A stretch of DNA of 34,871 nt from an uncultured Rhizobiaceae group bacterium. Its GTDB lineage: Bacteria > Pseudomonadota > Alphaproteobacteria > Rhizobiales > Rhizobiaceae. A model generated the notes under the pieces. It saw only the letters and a program-made list of their open reading frames with translations, was not told the DNA's origin and searched no databases. Position 1 is the first letter of the stretch. Every line of letters begins with the position of its first letter. Below are positions 15,978-23,568 of this stretch, piece after piece. The position numbers and the translations under genes are program-made. The stretch is taken from positions 1 through 34,871 of the forward strand of contig CALDZF010000092.1 of assembly GCA_937944165.1 (NCBI GenBank), given 5' to 3'.

Positions 15978-17321
15978 TTACGCCCGACCAAACAAAATAT
16001 TACCGACAAGTTTGTCGCGCCCATAAACGTCCCTATGGAACATAACTTTTCCACCTTCAACCCATGTTGTAAAATAAGTTAAATGCACTGGAACCGGCTT
16101 TTTCAAAGTAACGCGCTGTGTTTGAGGGTTTGCCAATATCTTCTTAATCTTGGATTGATTAAGCGTACGTTTCCCAAAGACTTTTTCAGCAAATTCAAGC
16201 GGGTTTTGCACCCTGATACAACCATGTGAAAAAGCACGCGAACTTTGCGAGAAAAGATTTTTTGCTTGCGTATCATGCAGATAAACATTGAATTTATTCG
16301 GGAACATGATTTTCACTTGTCCAAGTGCATTATTGTCACCAGGTTGTTGAACAATCTTAAAAGGAAAGTCTTTGCTGCTAACGCTATTCCAATCAACCGA
16401 ATGAGGGTTCATTGCAGGCGCATTTGCTTTCCAGCTTGTATGAACCTTATAATTGTTGCGCTCCAGGTAACTTGCATCTTTACGTAATTTTGGCAAAATT
16501 TCAGTGCCAGCAATAGATCTTGGTACAGTCCATGTTGGGTTAAAATCTGCATATTGTATCTTGTGAGAAAACATCGGTGTTTTAAAATACGGCTTACCAA
16601 CCACGACACGTCTTTTGTCAATTGTTTTACCACTATCAGAAATACGCACTTCAAAAGCTGCCTGATTGACCAGCACATGCTTCTTACCTAAGGAACGCGG
16701 CAACCAGCGCCAGCGCTCCATATTAACAATAATCTGCCTTGCTTTTGCACCTTTAGTTTTTACAAGTGCCTTGCGCAAAGCCAAATACTGTGGGTGTTGC
16801 GGGCGTAGGTCAGCAACCACTTTTGCAGGCCCTCGTCTATTAGCAACAGTAAGCCAACCTTTAACATCTGTTGTTTTGCGTGAAATAATAATATCAGGCT
16901 CTGATACCGCAGGTGTTGTACGCCCGGCAGACAGATCACGTCCAAACTTCCAGAAAGATTGTGAAAGATAAAGTTCAGCACCAGCCAAGTCCTTACCCGT
17001 CAAGCTTTGTATATTCTTTGGCAAAGCAGACAAATAATCGCGGGACTCCAACCCATCACTACCTGCTGCCTGAAGTATTTTAACAAGTTCAACACCTTTT
17101 TTGCTTAAACCTTTTTTGCTTGTCCAAATACCTTTGCCAAACTTACCACGATAGTATTTTTTCAATGGGTCAAGATTAATAACCGTACCATTCCATTTAA
17201 CCGCATCACCTCTCATCACACTGCTCACATTAGCAGCATGAATAGGCGTTGCAGCTGCTGCGAAACCAAAAGCAATAGAACTTGTGATAAATGAACGACG
17301 AGACAAATTAGAAATAGACAT
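15978..17321 (-). CDS. L,D-transpeptidase (YcbB/LdtD-like) with Tat-type signal
   Basis: A 447-residue periplasmic enzyme that would form 3-3 peptidoglycan cross-links or attach proteins to the wall. The N-terminus has a twin-arginine signal (LSRRSFITS, then a hydrophobic stretch ending PIHAA, about residue 29). NMERWRWLPRSLG (about 200) opens the catalytic part. The YkuD active site is SHGCIRVQNP near residue 370, with the catalytic Cys and the upstream YLHDT. Between the N-terminal scaffold-like part and NMERWRW I see only about 15 linker residues, so the peptidoglycan-binding domain found in E. coli YcbB (over 600 aa) is missing. It is upstream of the 254-aa gene on the same strand and divergent from the EF-hand gene. 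Confidence 0.9.
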   Translation of the reverse strand: MSISNLSRRSFITSSIAFGFAAAATPIHAANVSSVMRGDAVKWNGTVINLDPLKKYYRGKFGKGIWTSKKGLSKKGVELVKILQAAGSDGLESRDYLSALPKNIQSLTGKDLAGAELYLSQSFWKFGRDLSAGRTTPAVSEPDIIISRKTTDVKGWLTVANRRGPAKVVADLRPQHPQYLALRKALVKTKGAKARQIIVNMERWRWLPRSLGKKHVLVNQAAFEVRISDSGKTIDKRRVVVGKPYFKTPMFSHKIQYADFNPTWTVPRSIAGTEILPKLRKDASYLERNNYKVHTSWKANAPAMNPHSVDWNSVSSKDFPFKIVQQPGDNNALGQVKIMFPNKFNVYLHDTQAKNLFSQSSRAFSHGCIRVQNPLEFAEKVFGKRTLNQSKIKKILANPQTQRVTLKKPVPVHLTYFTTWVEGGKVMFHRDVYGRDKLVGNILFGRA

Positions 17322-17586
17322 TTAAAAATCCAAAGTTGTATTTTTCTAATGATAACCTATCGCAAAACTAAACTAAATGAAATGTGAAAGCGTATTGCTA
17401 TCAACAATGTGAAGAAGGCGACCTTTCAGCTTATCATTTCGTTATATTACGTGATGAAATATAGTTTGATTTCAAAGCCGGAAAATCACCTTAAATACCG
17501 CCAAAACCTGCCGCAATCCAAAGTCATCTTTAGTTCAACCAACAAACGCAATTATGCAGTTTTGGTTAAATTTAGGAGTAATAATT

Positions 17587-17808
17587 ATGAAAAAACTTAT
17601 TTTAACACTCGCAATTACAGGCTTTGCAACAGGTATGACTTTTGCACAAGCATCCTTTGAATCAATTGATGCAGACCAAAGCGGCGGCATCACCTTGGCA
17701 GAAGCAAGTGCTGCTGGTTTGCCATGGACAGAAGATCAATTCAACGCTGCTGACCGTGATGCGGATGGTTCATTAAACGCAGATGAGTTTGCTGCTGCAA
17801 CGCAGTAA
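17587..17808 (+). CDS. Small secreted EF-hand protein, 73 aa
   Basis: A Sec signal peptide (residues 1-20, cut after TFA) leaves a mature part of about 53 residues made of two canonical calcium loops: DADQSGGITLAE (28-39) and DRDADGSLNADE (56-67). Both keep acidic or Ser residues at positions 1, 3, 5 and Glu at 12. It should be a periplasmic calcium-binding protein, perhaps a buffer or a stabiliser of a partner. ATG 17587 has AGGAG 8 bases ahead, which decides the start over an upstream in-frame ATG (17554) that would spoil the signal. It is a single gene closed by a hairpin terminator. The 265-bp gap before it shows no recognisable element. Confidence 0.85.
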   Translation: MKKLILTLAITGFATGMTFAQASFESIDADQSGGITLAEASAAGLPWTEDQFNAADRDADGSLNADEFAAATQ

Positions 17809-17835
17809 ACTTAAACTTATGAGGCAACATCATTA

Positions 17836-17885
17836 GAACCTTGTTGATTAGGCTCAGGACTTAATTTCAACAGGGTTCTTTGCTT
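17836..17885 (+). terminator. Terminator-like hairpin after the EF-hand gene
   Basis: GAACCTTGTTGA (17836-17847) pairs with TCAACAGGGTTC (17867-17878) over 12 positions with one G-U wobble, around a 19-base loop, and a T-rich stretch (TTTGCTTCT) follows. It lies 28 bases past the EF-hand stop. It could also serve the convergent glycosyltransferase operon ending at 17917. Confidence 0.55.
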
Positions 17886-17916
17886 CTCGCAAGTGCAAAA
17901 TTACACCACCCCCCTA

Positions 17917-19050
17917 TTAAAATCTAACGCGTATTGTGGGTGCAAACACCCTATCCCAAAAACCAGTTAATTCATATTTACCATTTGCCAGCACAAGTAT
18001 ATAAGTCACAACAAAAGCATACCACCATTGGAAATAGGGTTTGCCATTCGGGTTAAAATCTAGCAACGAAGCCAATATTAAAATGGCACTACCAATTGCC
18101 AATATTTTTATCCGTGCTTGCATTAGCAAGATGATTAGAGCAGGTATTCCTACCATCAAATCATAACTGATATGCTTAGGATTTATGAACACAGCCAGAA
18201 TAAACAAACACGCATATTGTTGATTGCGATTGAGGCTTGGCAATCTGATAACAAATAAAACAAACATAAATCCAATTAATGCCAAATGCATTGTGGCTGC
18301 ACTAATTGTATTTAACCCAAGACCTGTTAAATGGCTAAAGGCGGTAATTCCATAAATTTCCGTATCATAGCTATCCACTTTCAGTGCGTTTAGAAAATCT
18401 ACAAAAAGCTCAGGGTATATCGCCAGATTAATTGCGAAAAAGGCACAGACCCCCGCAACACATGCAATCAGAAACTCTATTACCCCACGCACAAACCATA
18501 CAAAAATAAGAAATTCAGCATAGAAAGGTTTTATCAGCATCAATAACAAAACCAGCGCAGTAAAAATTACAGTTGAGATTATCTGATTATAATAAAGCAA
18601 CCCAATTAAAGCGGCTGAAAAATATAATAAACAGGCAATATTGCCGGTTAGAATAGTCACCCAACCTTGCATCCCAAACACTAATAAAAGTGCAGGAACG
18701 ACAATTACCAAATCATATTTTGAGCGACAGAAAAAACAGGCGGTTGTAATCCACAATGCACCATTTATAGCAAAAATTATCGATCTAAAAACCGCACTAT
18801 CGTTGATAAAATAAAACAAAAACGTTGCAGAAGGCGGGTAAATAAATCGCAAGGACTCTGCATCAAAATACGGATTACCAGTTTCAAAATATATATCGCG
18901 TGCTTTTAAATAAACCCGAAAATCCCAAAGCTTCGCAAAACTATAAGTTGCATCCAGAATACCAAGTGCAATGACGGATAAAACACCAACAGCCACAAAT
19001 GTGTGCAACGAAAGTATTTGTGGCTGTTTAGTCTCCACTTTTGTGTTCAA
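17917..19050 (-). CDS. GT87-type polyprenyl-phosphate-sugar glycosyltransferase (DUF2029)
   Basis: A 377-residue integral membrane protein with about nine or ten helices. After the first helix comes the GT-C loop WDFRVYLKARDIYFETGNPY with the acidic residue, then SLRFIYPPSATFL, the YPP pattern of GT87/DUF2029 enzymes. These use polyprenyl-phosphate sugars on the outer side of the inner membrane. It is the last gene of a GT2-GtrA-GT87 set, starting 3 bases after gtrA. The set would load a sugar on undecaprenyl phosphate (GT2), flip it (GtrA) and transfer it (GT87). The acceptor is unknown. Confidence 0.8.
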   Translation of the reverse strand: MNTKVETKQPQILSLHTFVAVGVLSVIALGILDATYSFAKLWDFRVYLKARDIYFETGNPYFDAESLRFIYPPSATFLFYFINDSAVFRSIIFAINGALWITTACFFCRSKYDLVIVVPALLLVFGMQGWVTILTGNIACLLYFSAALIGLLYYNQIISTVIFTALVLLLMLIKPFYAEFLIFVWFVRGVIEFLIACVAGVCAFFAINLAIYPELFVDFLNALKVDSYDTEIYGITAFSHLTGLGLNTISAATMHLALIGFMFVLFVIRLPSLNRNQQYACLFILAVFINPKHISYDLMVGIPALIILLMQARIKILAIGSAILILASLLDFNPNGKPYFQWWYAFVVTYILVLANGKYELTGFWDRVFAPTIRVRF

Positions 19051-19053
19051 AAT

Positions 19054-19440
19054 CTATTCCTTAAACGACCAAACTTTATTCAAGCCAAAAGTGATAGTGA
19101 TTAACATAACCGTCGTAATACATTGAGCGATAATATATGGAATGAAAACAATCTCTGTAAAAAACTTCATCAAAAGTCCGTTCATAACAATCGCAAAAAG
19201 AGCGACAATAATGAACTTTGGAACAACTGTTTTATGGGCAATATTTGATTGAAATGTCATTTTACGGTTAAGCACATAATTGATGATACCACCAAGTATT
19301 GCACCTGCTGTAGAGGCAATTAAAACCCTGACGCTAAAAACCTCAACAAGCATTATCAATAATAGATAATGGCAAATTGTAGCAATTGCTCCAACGCTCA
19401 AGAAAGAGGTAAATTGATTGATCAAATTTTTTTGGGTCAT
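19054..19440 (-). CDS. GtrA family membrane protein
   Basis: A 128-residue protein with four membrane helices, starting QFTSFLSVGAIATICHY and containing NYVLNRKMTFQS, the (N)Y-x-x-N/R-x-x-W/F-x-F pattern of GtrA. GtrA proteins are thought to flip undecaprenyl-phosphate-linked sugars. I placed the start at ATG 19440. An in-frame TTG at 19458 would add six residues, and neither has a good SD. It lies between the GT2 gene (55-base gap) and the GT87 gene (3-base gap). Confidence 0.85.
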   Translation of the reverse strand: MTQKNLINQFTSFLSVGAIATICHYLLLIMLVEVFSVRVLIASTAGAILGGIINYVLNRKMTFQSNIAHKTVVPKFIIVALFAIVMNGLLMKFFTEIVFIPYIIAQCITTVMLITITFGLNKVWSFKE

Positions 19441-19495
19441 ATAGGAAGCGTCTAACAAACTTACATTTGTGACAACATTAAAGCATTAAAACTTA

Positions 19496-20527
19496 TCAAG
19501 ATAGGATTTTTTCTTCTTTCTCAATAACCTCAATGAAATTGTCTTCGCCTGCGTTAAAACCTACTTTTTCATTAACCAGATAAAGCGGGCGTTGCTTCAC
19601 TTCTGTAAGAACACGGCCAAGATATTCGCCAATAATGCCAAGTCCAAACAACTGTACACCAGAGAAAAAACAAACCGCGACCATAAGTGAAGCATAACCA
19701 GGCACATCAACGCCCAAGACCATCGTTTTTAAAATAATCCATACACCATATGAAAAAGAAGGTATGGCCAGCATGAGCCCAATATAACTCCAAATTCGCA
19801 ATGGTATTGTACCAAAAGAAGTAATTGCACTTATCGCAAATGAGAAGAGTTTGAATAAACTCCAGCCGGATATACCATTTTCACGACGGGCAACCTCAAA
19901 AGGTACTGGCTTTCTGGAAAAGCCAACCCAAGCGTAAAGCCCTTTGGTAAAACGTTCTCGCTCTGGCATGGATAAAAGCGCATCAACCACTTTTCTGTCC
20001 ATCAGCAGAAAATCACCCAGCCCTTTCATCAGCTTGACGTCTGATAGCGCTGAAAATACCTTGTAAAAACCAGTTTTTAATAAGCGAGTAATAAAACTCT
20101 CATCATCACGCGATTGCCGTTCACCATAGACAATATCAAAGCCTTCACGCCAGTGTTTAATAAACGCATGAATGGTTTTAGGAGGATGTTGTAAATCAGC
20201 ATCGATTTGAATAACAGCCTCACCATTGGCATGGGCAATGCCTGCATTCAATGCTGCTTCTTTACCAAAATTACGACTTAGACGCAGAAGTTTAACCTCA
20301 CTGCGCGTTTGGCGAAAAGCAACAATTTCTTCGCATGTCTTATCTTTACTACCATCATCAACAAGAATAATCTCAAACGGACAATCAGCTTCATCCATAA
20401 CGCTAATCACAGCATTTAAAAGATCGCGTATATTTTTCTCTTCATTAAAGGTAGGCACAATAACAGAGATTACTGGACTACTATGCCCAAATTCGCCATT
20501 GAAAGATGCGATAGAATGTTTATTCAT
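19496..20527 (-). CDS. GtrB-like family 2 glycosyltransferase
   Basis: A 343-residue enzyme with an N-terminal GT-A domain: VPTFNEEKNIRDLL (about 24-37), VDDGSKDKT, RNFGKEAALNAGI and the metal-binding DADLQHPP (about 113). It ends with two membrane helices (about 236-262 and 270-298) that anchor it to the inner membrane. GtrB/dolichol-phosphate-mannose-synthase-like enzymes transfer a hexose from a nucleotide sugar to undecaprenyl phosphate on the cytosolic face. It is the first gene of the GT2-GtrA-GT87 set and divergent from the ChbG/HpnK-like gene by 75 bases. The donor sugar is unknown. Confidence 0.92.
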   Translation of the reverse strand: MNKHSIASFNGEFGHSSPVISVIVPTFNEEKNIRDLLNAVISVMDEADCPFEIILVDDGSKDKTCEEIVAFRQTRSEVKLLRLSRNFGKEAALNAGIAHANGEAVIQIDADLQHPPKTIHAFIKHWREGFDIVYGERQSRDDESFITRLLKTGFYKVFSALSDVKLMKGLGDFLLMDRKVVDALLSMPERERFTKGLYAWVGFSRKPVPFEVARRENGISGWSLFKLFSFAISAITSFGTIPLRIWSYIGLMLAIPSFSYGVWIILKTMVLGVDVPGYASLMVAVCFFSGVQLFGLGIIGEYLGRVLTEVKQRPLYLVNEKVGFNAGEDNFIEVIEKEEKILS

Positions 20528-20602
20528 TACTTATACCCTATTACTTGGCTTGTAGAATATCAGGTGTGAGAAGATTGCACAAATTTCAAACTTCAAGTCT
20601 TT

Positions 20603-21496
20603 GTGATACTTTTAAAAGCATCCTCTAGCAGTCGAGACCTTGAATTGCCCCCCATAAAACTATGCGCAGACGACTTTGGCATGAATAAGCCAGTGAATGA
20701 GGCAATTCTTTCATTGGTTGAAAAAGGACGTTTGAATGCCGTCAGTTGTATGACCACAATGGATATGCTTGAGCTTGATGCAGATAAATTACTCAAAACA
20801 GTTTCAGCCACATCCCACAAGGTAGACATAGGTCTTCATTTAACGTTCACAGAATATGAACCTCTCACCAAACTCCCTTCCTTTGTGACAAACGGAAAGT
20901 TTCCTGAAATTGGTAAACTCATAATTAAATCGCATTTGCGCCAGATTAAGATCGAAGAAATCAAACGCGAAATCACTGCGCAGTTTGAAAAGTTTGAAGA
21001 AATATTCGGGCGCAAGCCAGACTTCGTTGACGGACATCAACACGCACATATTCTGCCCATCATACGAAATGCCTTGTTTGAAGTGGCAAAAGAACATTTA
21101 CCCCAAAACGGCTGGATGCGGCTTTGCCATCAACCGATTTCATCCATTTTCAAAACAGCCATAAGTCTTCCAAGAAGCCTGATCATCAGCACACTGTCAC
21201 GCCCAATGAAAAGTTTGCTTCAAAAAAACAATATCAAAAGCAATAATTTCTTTTTAGGCATTAATAATTTTAACGTTGAGGACGACTATCGCTCACAAAT
21301 GCAAATCTGGCTTAAACTAGCAAATAAATTTAACGGAGAAACTCTTATCATGTGCCATCCGGGCATGAAGCCTGAGCCTGCAAGCAATGTCCACGACCCG
21401 ATAGCAAGCCGCCGCCCCGATGAATTTGCTTATTTGATATCAGATGAATTTATGGAAGATTTGGCAGTAAACAGCTTAACCTTAAACCATAACTAA
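20603..21496 (+). CDS. ChbG/HpnK (YdjC) family sugar deacetylase
   Basis: A 297-residue protein with the family's metal and catalytic motifs in order: CADDFGMN (about 16-23), DIGLHLTFTEY (about 75), and DGHQHAHILP (about 145, the His-x-x-x-His pair). MCHPGMKPE follows near 249. Known members remove acetyl groups from chitooligosaccharides or from hopanoid-linked N-acetylglucosamine. The start is uncertain: GTG 20603 has no SD, and TTG 20645 just before PPIKLCADDFG is an alternative. It is divergent from the lipid-linked sugar transferase set, so it may trim the same sugar. Its stop overlaps the convergent aminotransferase stop by 4 bases. Confidence 0.85.
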   Translation: MILLKASSSSRDLELPPIKLCADDFGMNKPVNEAILSLVEKGRLNAVSCMTTMDMLELDADKLLKTVSATSHKVDIGLHLTFTEYEPLTKLPSFVTNGKFPEIGKLIIKSHLRQIKIEEIKREITAQFEKFEEIFGRKPDFVDGHQHAHILPIIRNALFEVAKEHLPQNGWMRLCHQPISSIFKTAISLPRSLIISTLSRPMKSLLQKNNIKSNNFFLGINNFNVEDDYRSQMQIWLKLANKFNGETLIMCHPGMKPEPASNVHDPIASRRPDEFAYLISDEFMEDLAVNSLTLNHN

Positions 21497-22392
21497 TACT
21501 GAATTGCTTCCGTCAATTCTTCTCTATTGTGCCAATCCCAGTAGGTTTGGGTAATCTTCTCCGCTATTGGCCCAGGCGCATCATTACATAAAATCCGGTT
21601 GTTCACCCGCGTCACAGATACAGGCCCACCCGCTGTTGTTGCGGTAAACACTTCTTCAGCGGATAAAAATTCATCAGCCGTTATGTCTTTTATCTCATGC
21701 GGAAGCCCAATTTCTTCGCAAATTTCCAGAACTGTTTTACGTGTGATACCTTCCAACATGCCAGAGCGTGGTGTAATAACCTTGTCATCCACAACTGCAA
21801 AAACATTAAAGCCCGGCCCTTCGGTTACAAAACCCTGATCATCCAAAAGCACTACCGTATCATAACCTGCATCAAGCGCTTCAAACAGGCCTTTGGTCAT
21901 ATCACCCCAATGATAGTTTTTGACCGTAGGATCAACTGAACTCGTGCCAATCCGCGTTGCACCACCTGCCAGCAGAACATGTGCGCCGCGTTTGGCAATC
22001 TCTGGCTTAATCACCCATACGAAAGGCACGACCCAGGCATAGAAATGATTATCGCAAAGGCGTGGATCACGTGTTCCCGGAATGGAAGGCGTGCCGCGAC
22101 TGGCAACCATGGAAACATAGGCAGATGTCAAACCAGATGCGGCCACCATCGCATGCAAAATACGCTTAATCTCTTCACGCGATTGCGGAATATCCAAACG
22201 TAGTTTTTCAATCGAAACCATAAACCGATCAAGATAATCATCAACGCGGAAGAACTTGCCTTCCCACACATGCACAACATCATAGGTAATATCAGAGCGC
22301 GTCAGCCCCCAATCGGTCACAGAAATCTTGGCATCTGAGATAGGGAGTATCTCCCCACCCATCCAAGCTGCACCGTTTGAGAGGTCGGTCAT
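21493..22392 (-). CDS. Class IV aminotransferase resembling (R)-selective amine transaminases
   Basis: A 299-residue fold-type IV PLP enzyme. The PLP lysine is Lys158 in DPTVKNYHWGD. TEGPGFNVF and TTAGGPVSVTR provide the phosphate-binding and active-site ends. The N-terminal active-site stretch (TRSDITYDVVHVWEGKFFRV, about 31-50) and AWVVPFVWV follow the fungal/bacterial (R)-amine:pyruvate transaminase pattern more closely than branched-chain or D-alanine transaminases. The natural substrate is unknown and R-amine activity is inferred. ATG 22392 is preceded by GAGTGAG; an in-frame GTG lies 12 bases upstream. It follows the 340-aa membrane protein gene by 76 bases on the same strand. Confidence 0.83.
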   Translation of the reverse strand: MTDLSNGAAWMGGEILPISDAKISVTDWGLTRSDITYDVVHVWEGKFFRVDDYLDRFMVSIEKLRLDIPQSREEIKRILHAMVAASGLTSAYVSMVASRGTPSIPGTRDPRLCDNHFYAWVVPFVWVIKPEIAKRGAHVLLAGGATRIGTSSVDPTVKNYHWGDMTKGLFEALDAGYDTVVLLDDQGFVTEGPGFNVFAVVDDKVITPRSGMLEGITRKTVLEICEEIGLPHEIKDITADEFLSAEEVFTATTAGGPVSVTRVNNRILCNDAPGPIAEKITQTYWDWHNREELTEAIQY

Positions 22393-22468
22393 ATTATAAC
22401 TCACTCAAATTTTAAAATTTAAAGTCTATAGTTTTTACATCACAAAGACTAACCATTGGGCAAACCTA

Positions 22469-23491
22469 CTACGCTTGTCTCTTGTAATACTGTTTTATAA
22501 TTCCCTTGAAGCCAATATATTCTTTAAAGTTCTCATTATCATTTTTAGCAACAATAAATCCTATTAAGGTTGAAACAGGGACTGCAAAAACTCCACATAA
22601 TAAAATGGCAAAAAAACTAATCAAAGATGCTGTAAATACAGTAGCTCCAATTTTAAAAGTGATTTCATTAAAGCTTTGATATTCACTAATAGTAACAATA
22701 ACAGTTGCTGCAGGACCTGTTAAAGCAAGCGAGACAAAGCCTGTTATAAAACCTGCAGTTTTACCTTTAAATTTATCTTCTCCATTACTCATAATAAATA
22801 GCCATACAATATTAGCAACTAATATCGATAATACAGCACACGCTATTGCAAAGTCATTCGTAGCGAAGCTGGAAACAAGATATGAATATCTCGAGACAAT
22901 AAAAGCAGCCATTCCTATCAACATACTAAAAACAAGACCGCGAATAAATGTGCCTAAAGACATAGCTTTATAATTACTATTATCACCGCGAATAGATACT
23001 ATCGCACCGATCAAACTTCCAAATGGCATTGCAACCCATACCGTCAATAAAAACGCGGTTACCATACCACCAATACTAAAAATAAAACTTGAATATAATA
23101 GGCCAGTATTTCCAAATAAGGGTTCAGTATCAATAATCTTTGGAACGATAAACAACACAAGCGGAATAGTAAAAAATAAAATTCCCGCTAATATCGGATA
23201 GGATAATAAAACAGCCGCTGCACCAGCTTTAGCACCTGTTAACTTACCATTATCAAGTTTAATCCACTTGCCCGAAACACGCCATGAACTCAATGACATT
23301 GCAACTATACCAGAGCAGACTACAACGACTACCAACATAAGAGTTTGTAGTTCTTGATTATCACAACATTCAATAGATTTTCCGCTAAATATATAATCAT
23401 AATATGTAAACACACCCAGCATCAGATTAAGCACAAGAACCATAAAAGCCATGGCTAATACAAATTTAATTCTTATACCAGCGTATGGCAT
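22469..23491 (-). CDS. Uncharacterised eight-helix membrane protein made of two similar halves
   Basis: A 340-residue protein that I cannot assign to a family. It has about eight membrane helices (roughly 8-29, 50-68, 90-115, 131-152, 183-200, 212-234, 244-268, 283-303). The two halves look alike. KLTGAKAG (83-90) matches KFKGKTAG (240-247). AMPFGSLIGAIV (154-165) followed by DNSNYK matches AVPVSTLIGFIV (303-314) followed by DNENFK. Each unit is thus four helices plus a conserved cytosolic-side loop, pointing to an ancient tandem duplication. TAGGAG lies 7 bases before the ATG. Codon use is more AT-rich than in leuA upstream (77-base gap). A transporter or channel is possible but unsupported. 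Confidence 0.72.
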   Translation of the reverse strand: MPYAGIRIKFVLAMAFMVLVLNLMLGVFTYYDYIFSGKSIECCDNQELQTLMLVVVVVCSGIVAMSLSSWRVSGKWIKLDNGKLTGAKAGAAAVLLSYPILAGILFFTIPLVLFIVPKIIDTEPLFGNTGLLYSSFIFSIGGMVTAFLLTVWVAMPFGSLIGAIVSIRGDNSNYKAMSLGTFIRGLVFSMLIGMAAFIVSRYSYLVSSFATNDFAIACAVLSILVANIVWLFIMSNGEDKFKGKTAGFITGFVSLALTGPAATVIVTISEYQSFNEITFKIGATVFTASLISFFAILLCGVFAVPVSTLIGFIVAKNDNENFKEYIGFKGIIKQYYKRQA

Positions 23492-23568
23492 ATCAATACT
23501 CCTATAAAGTAATGATCATTGCATAATATTTTTAAAATACTGCTAACCTTTTTACAGTCTAAACAAGC

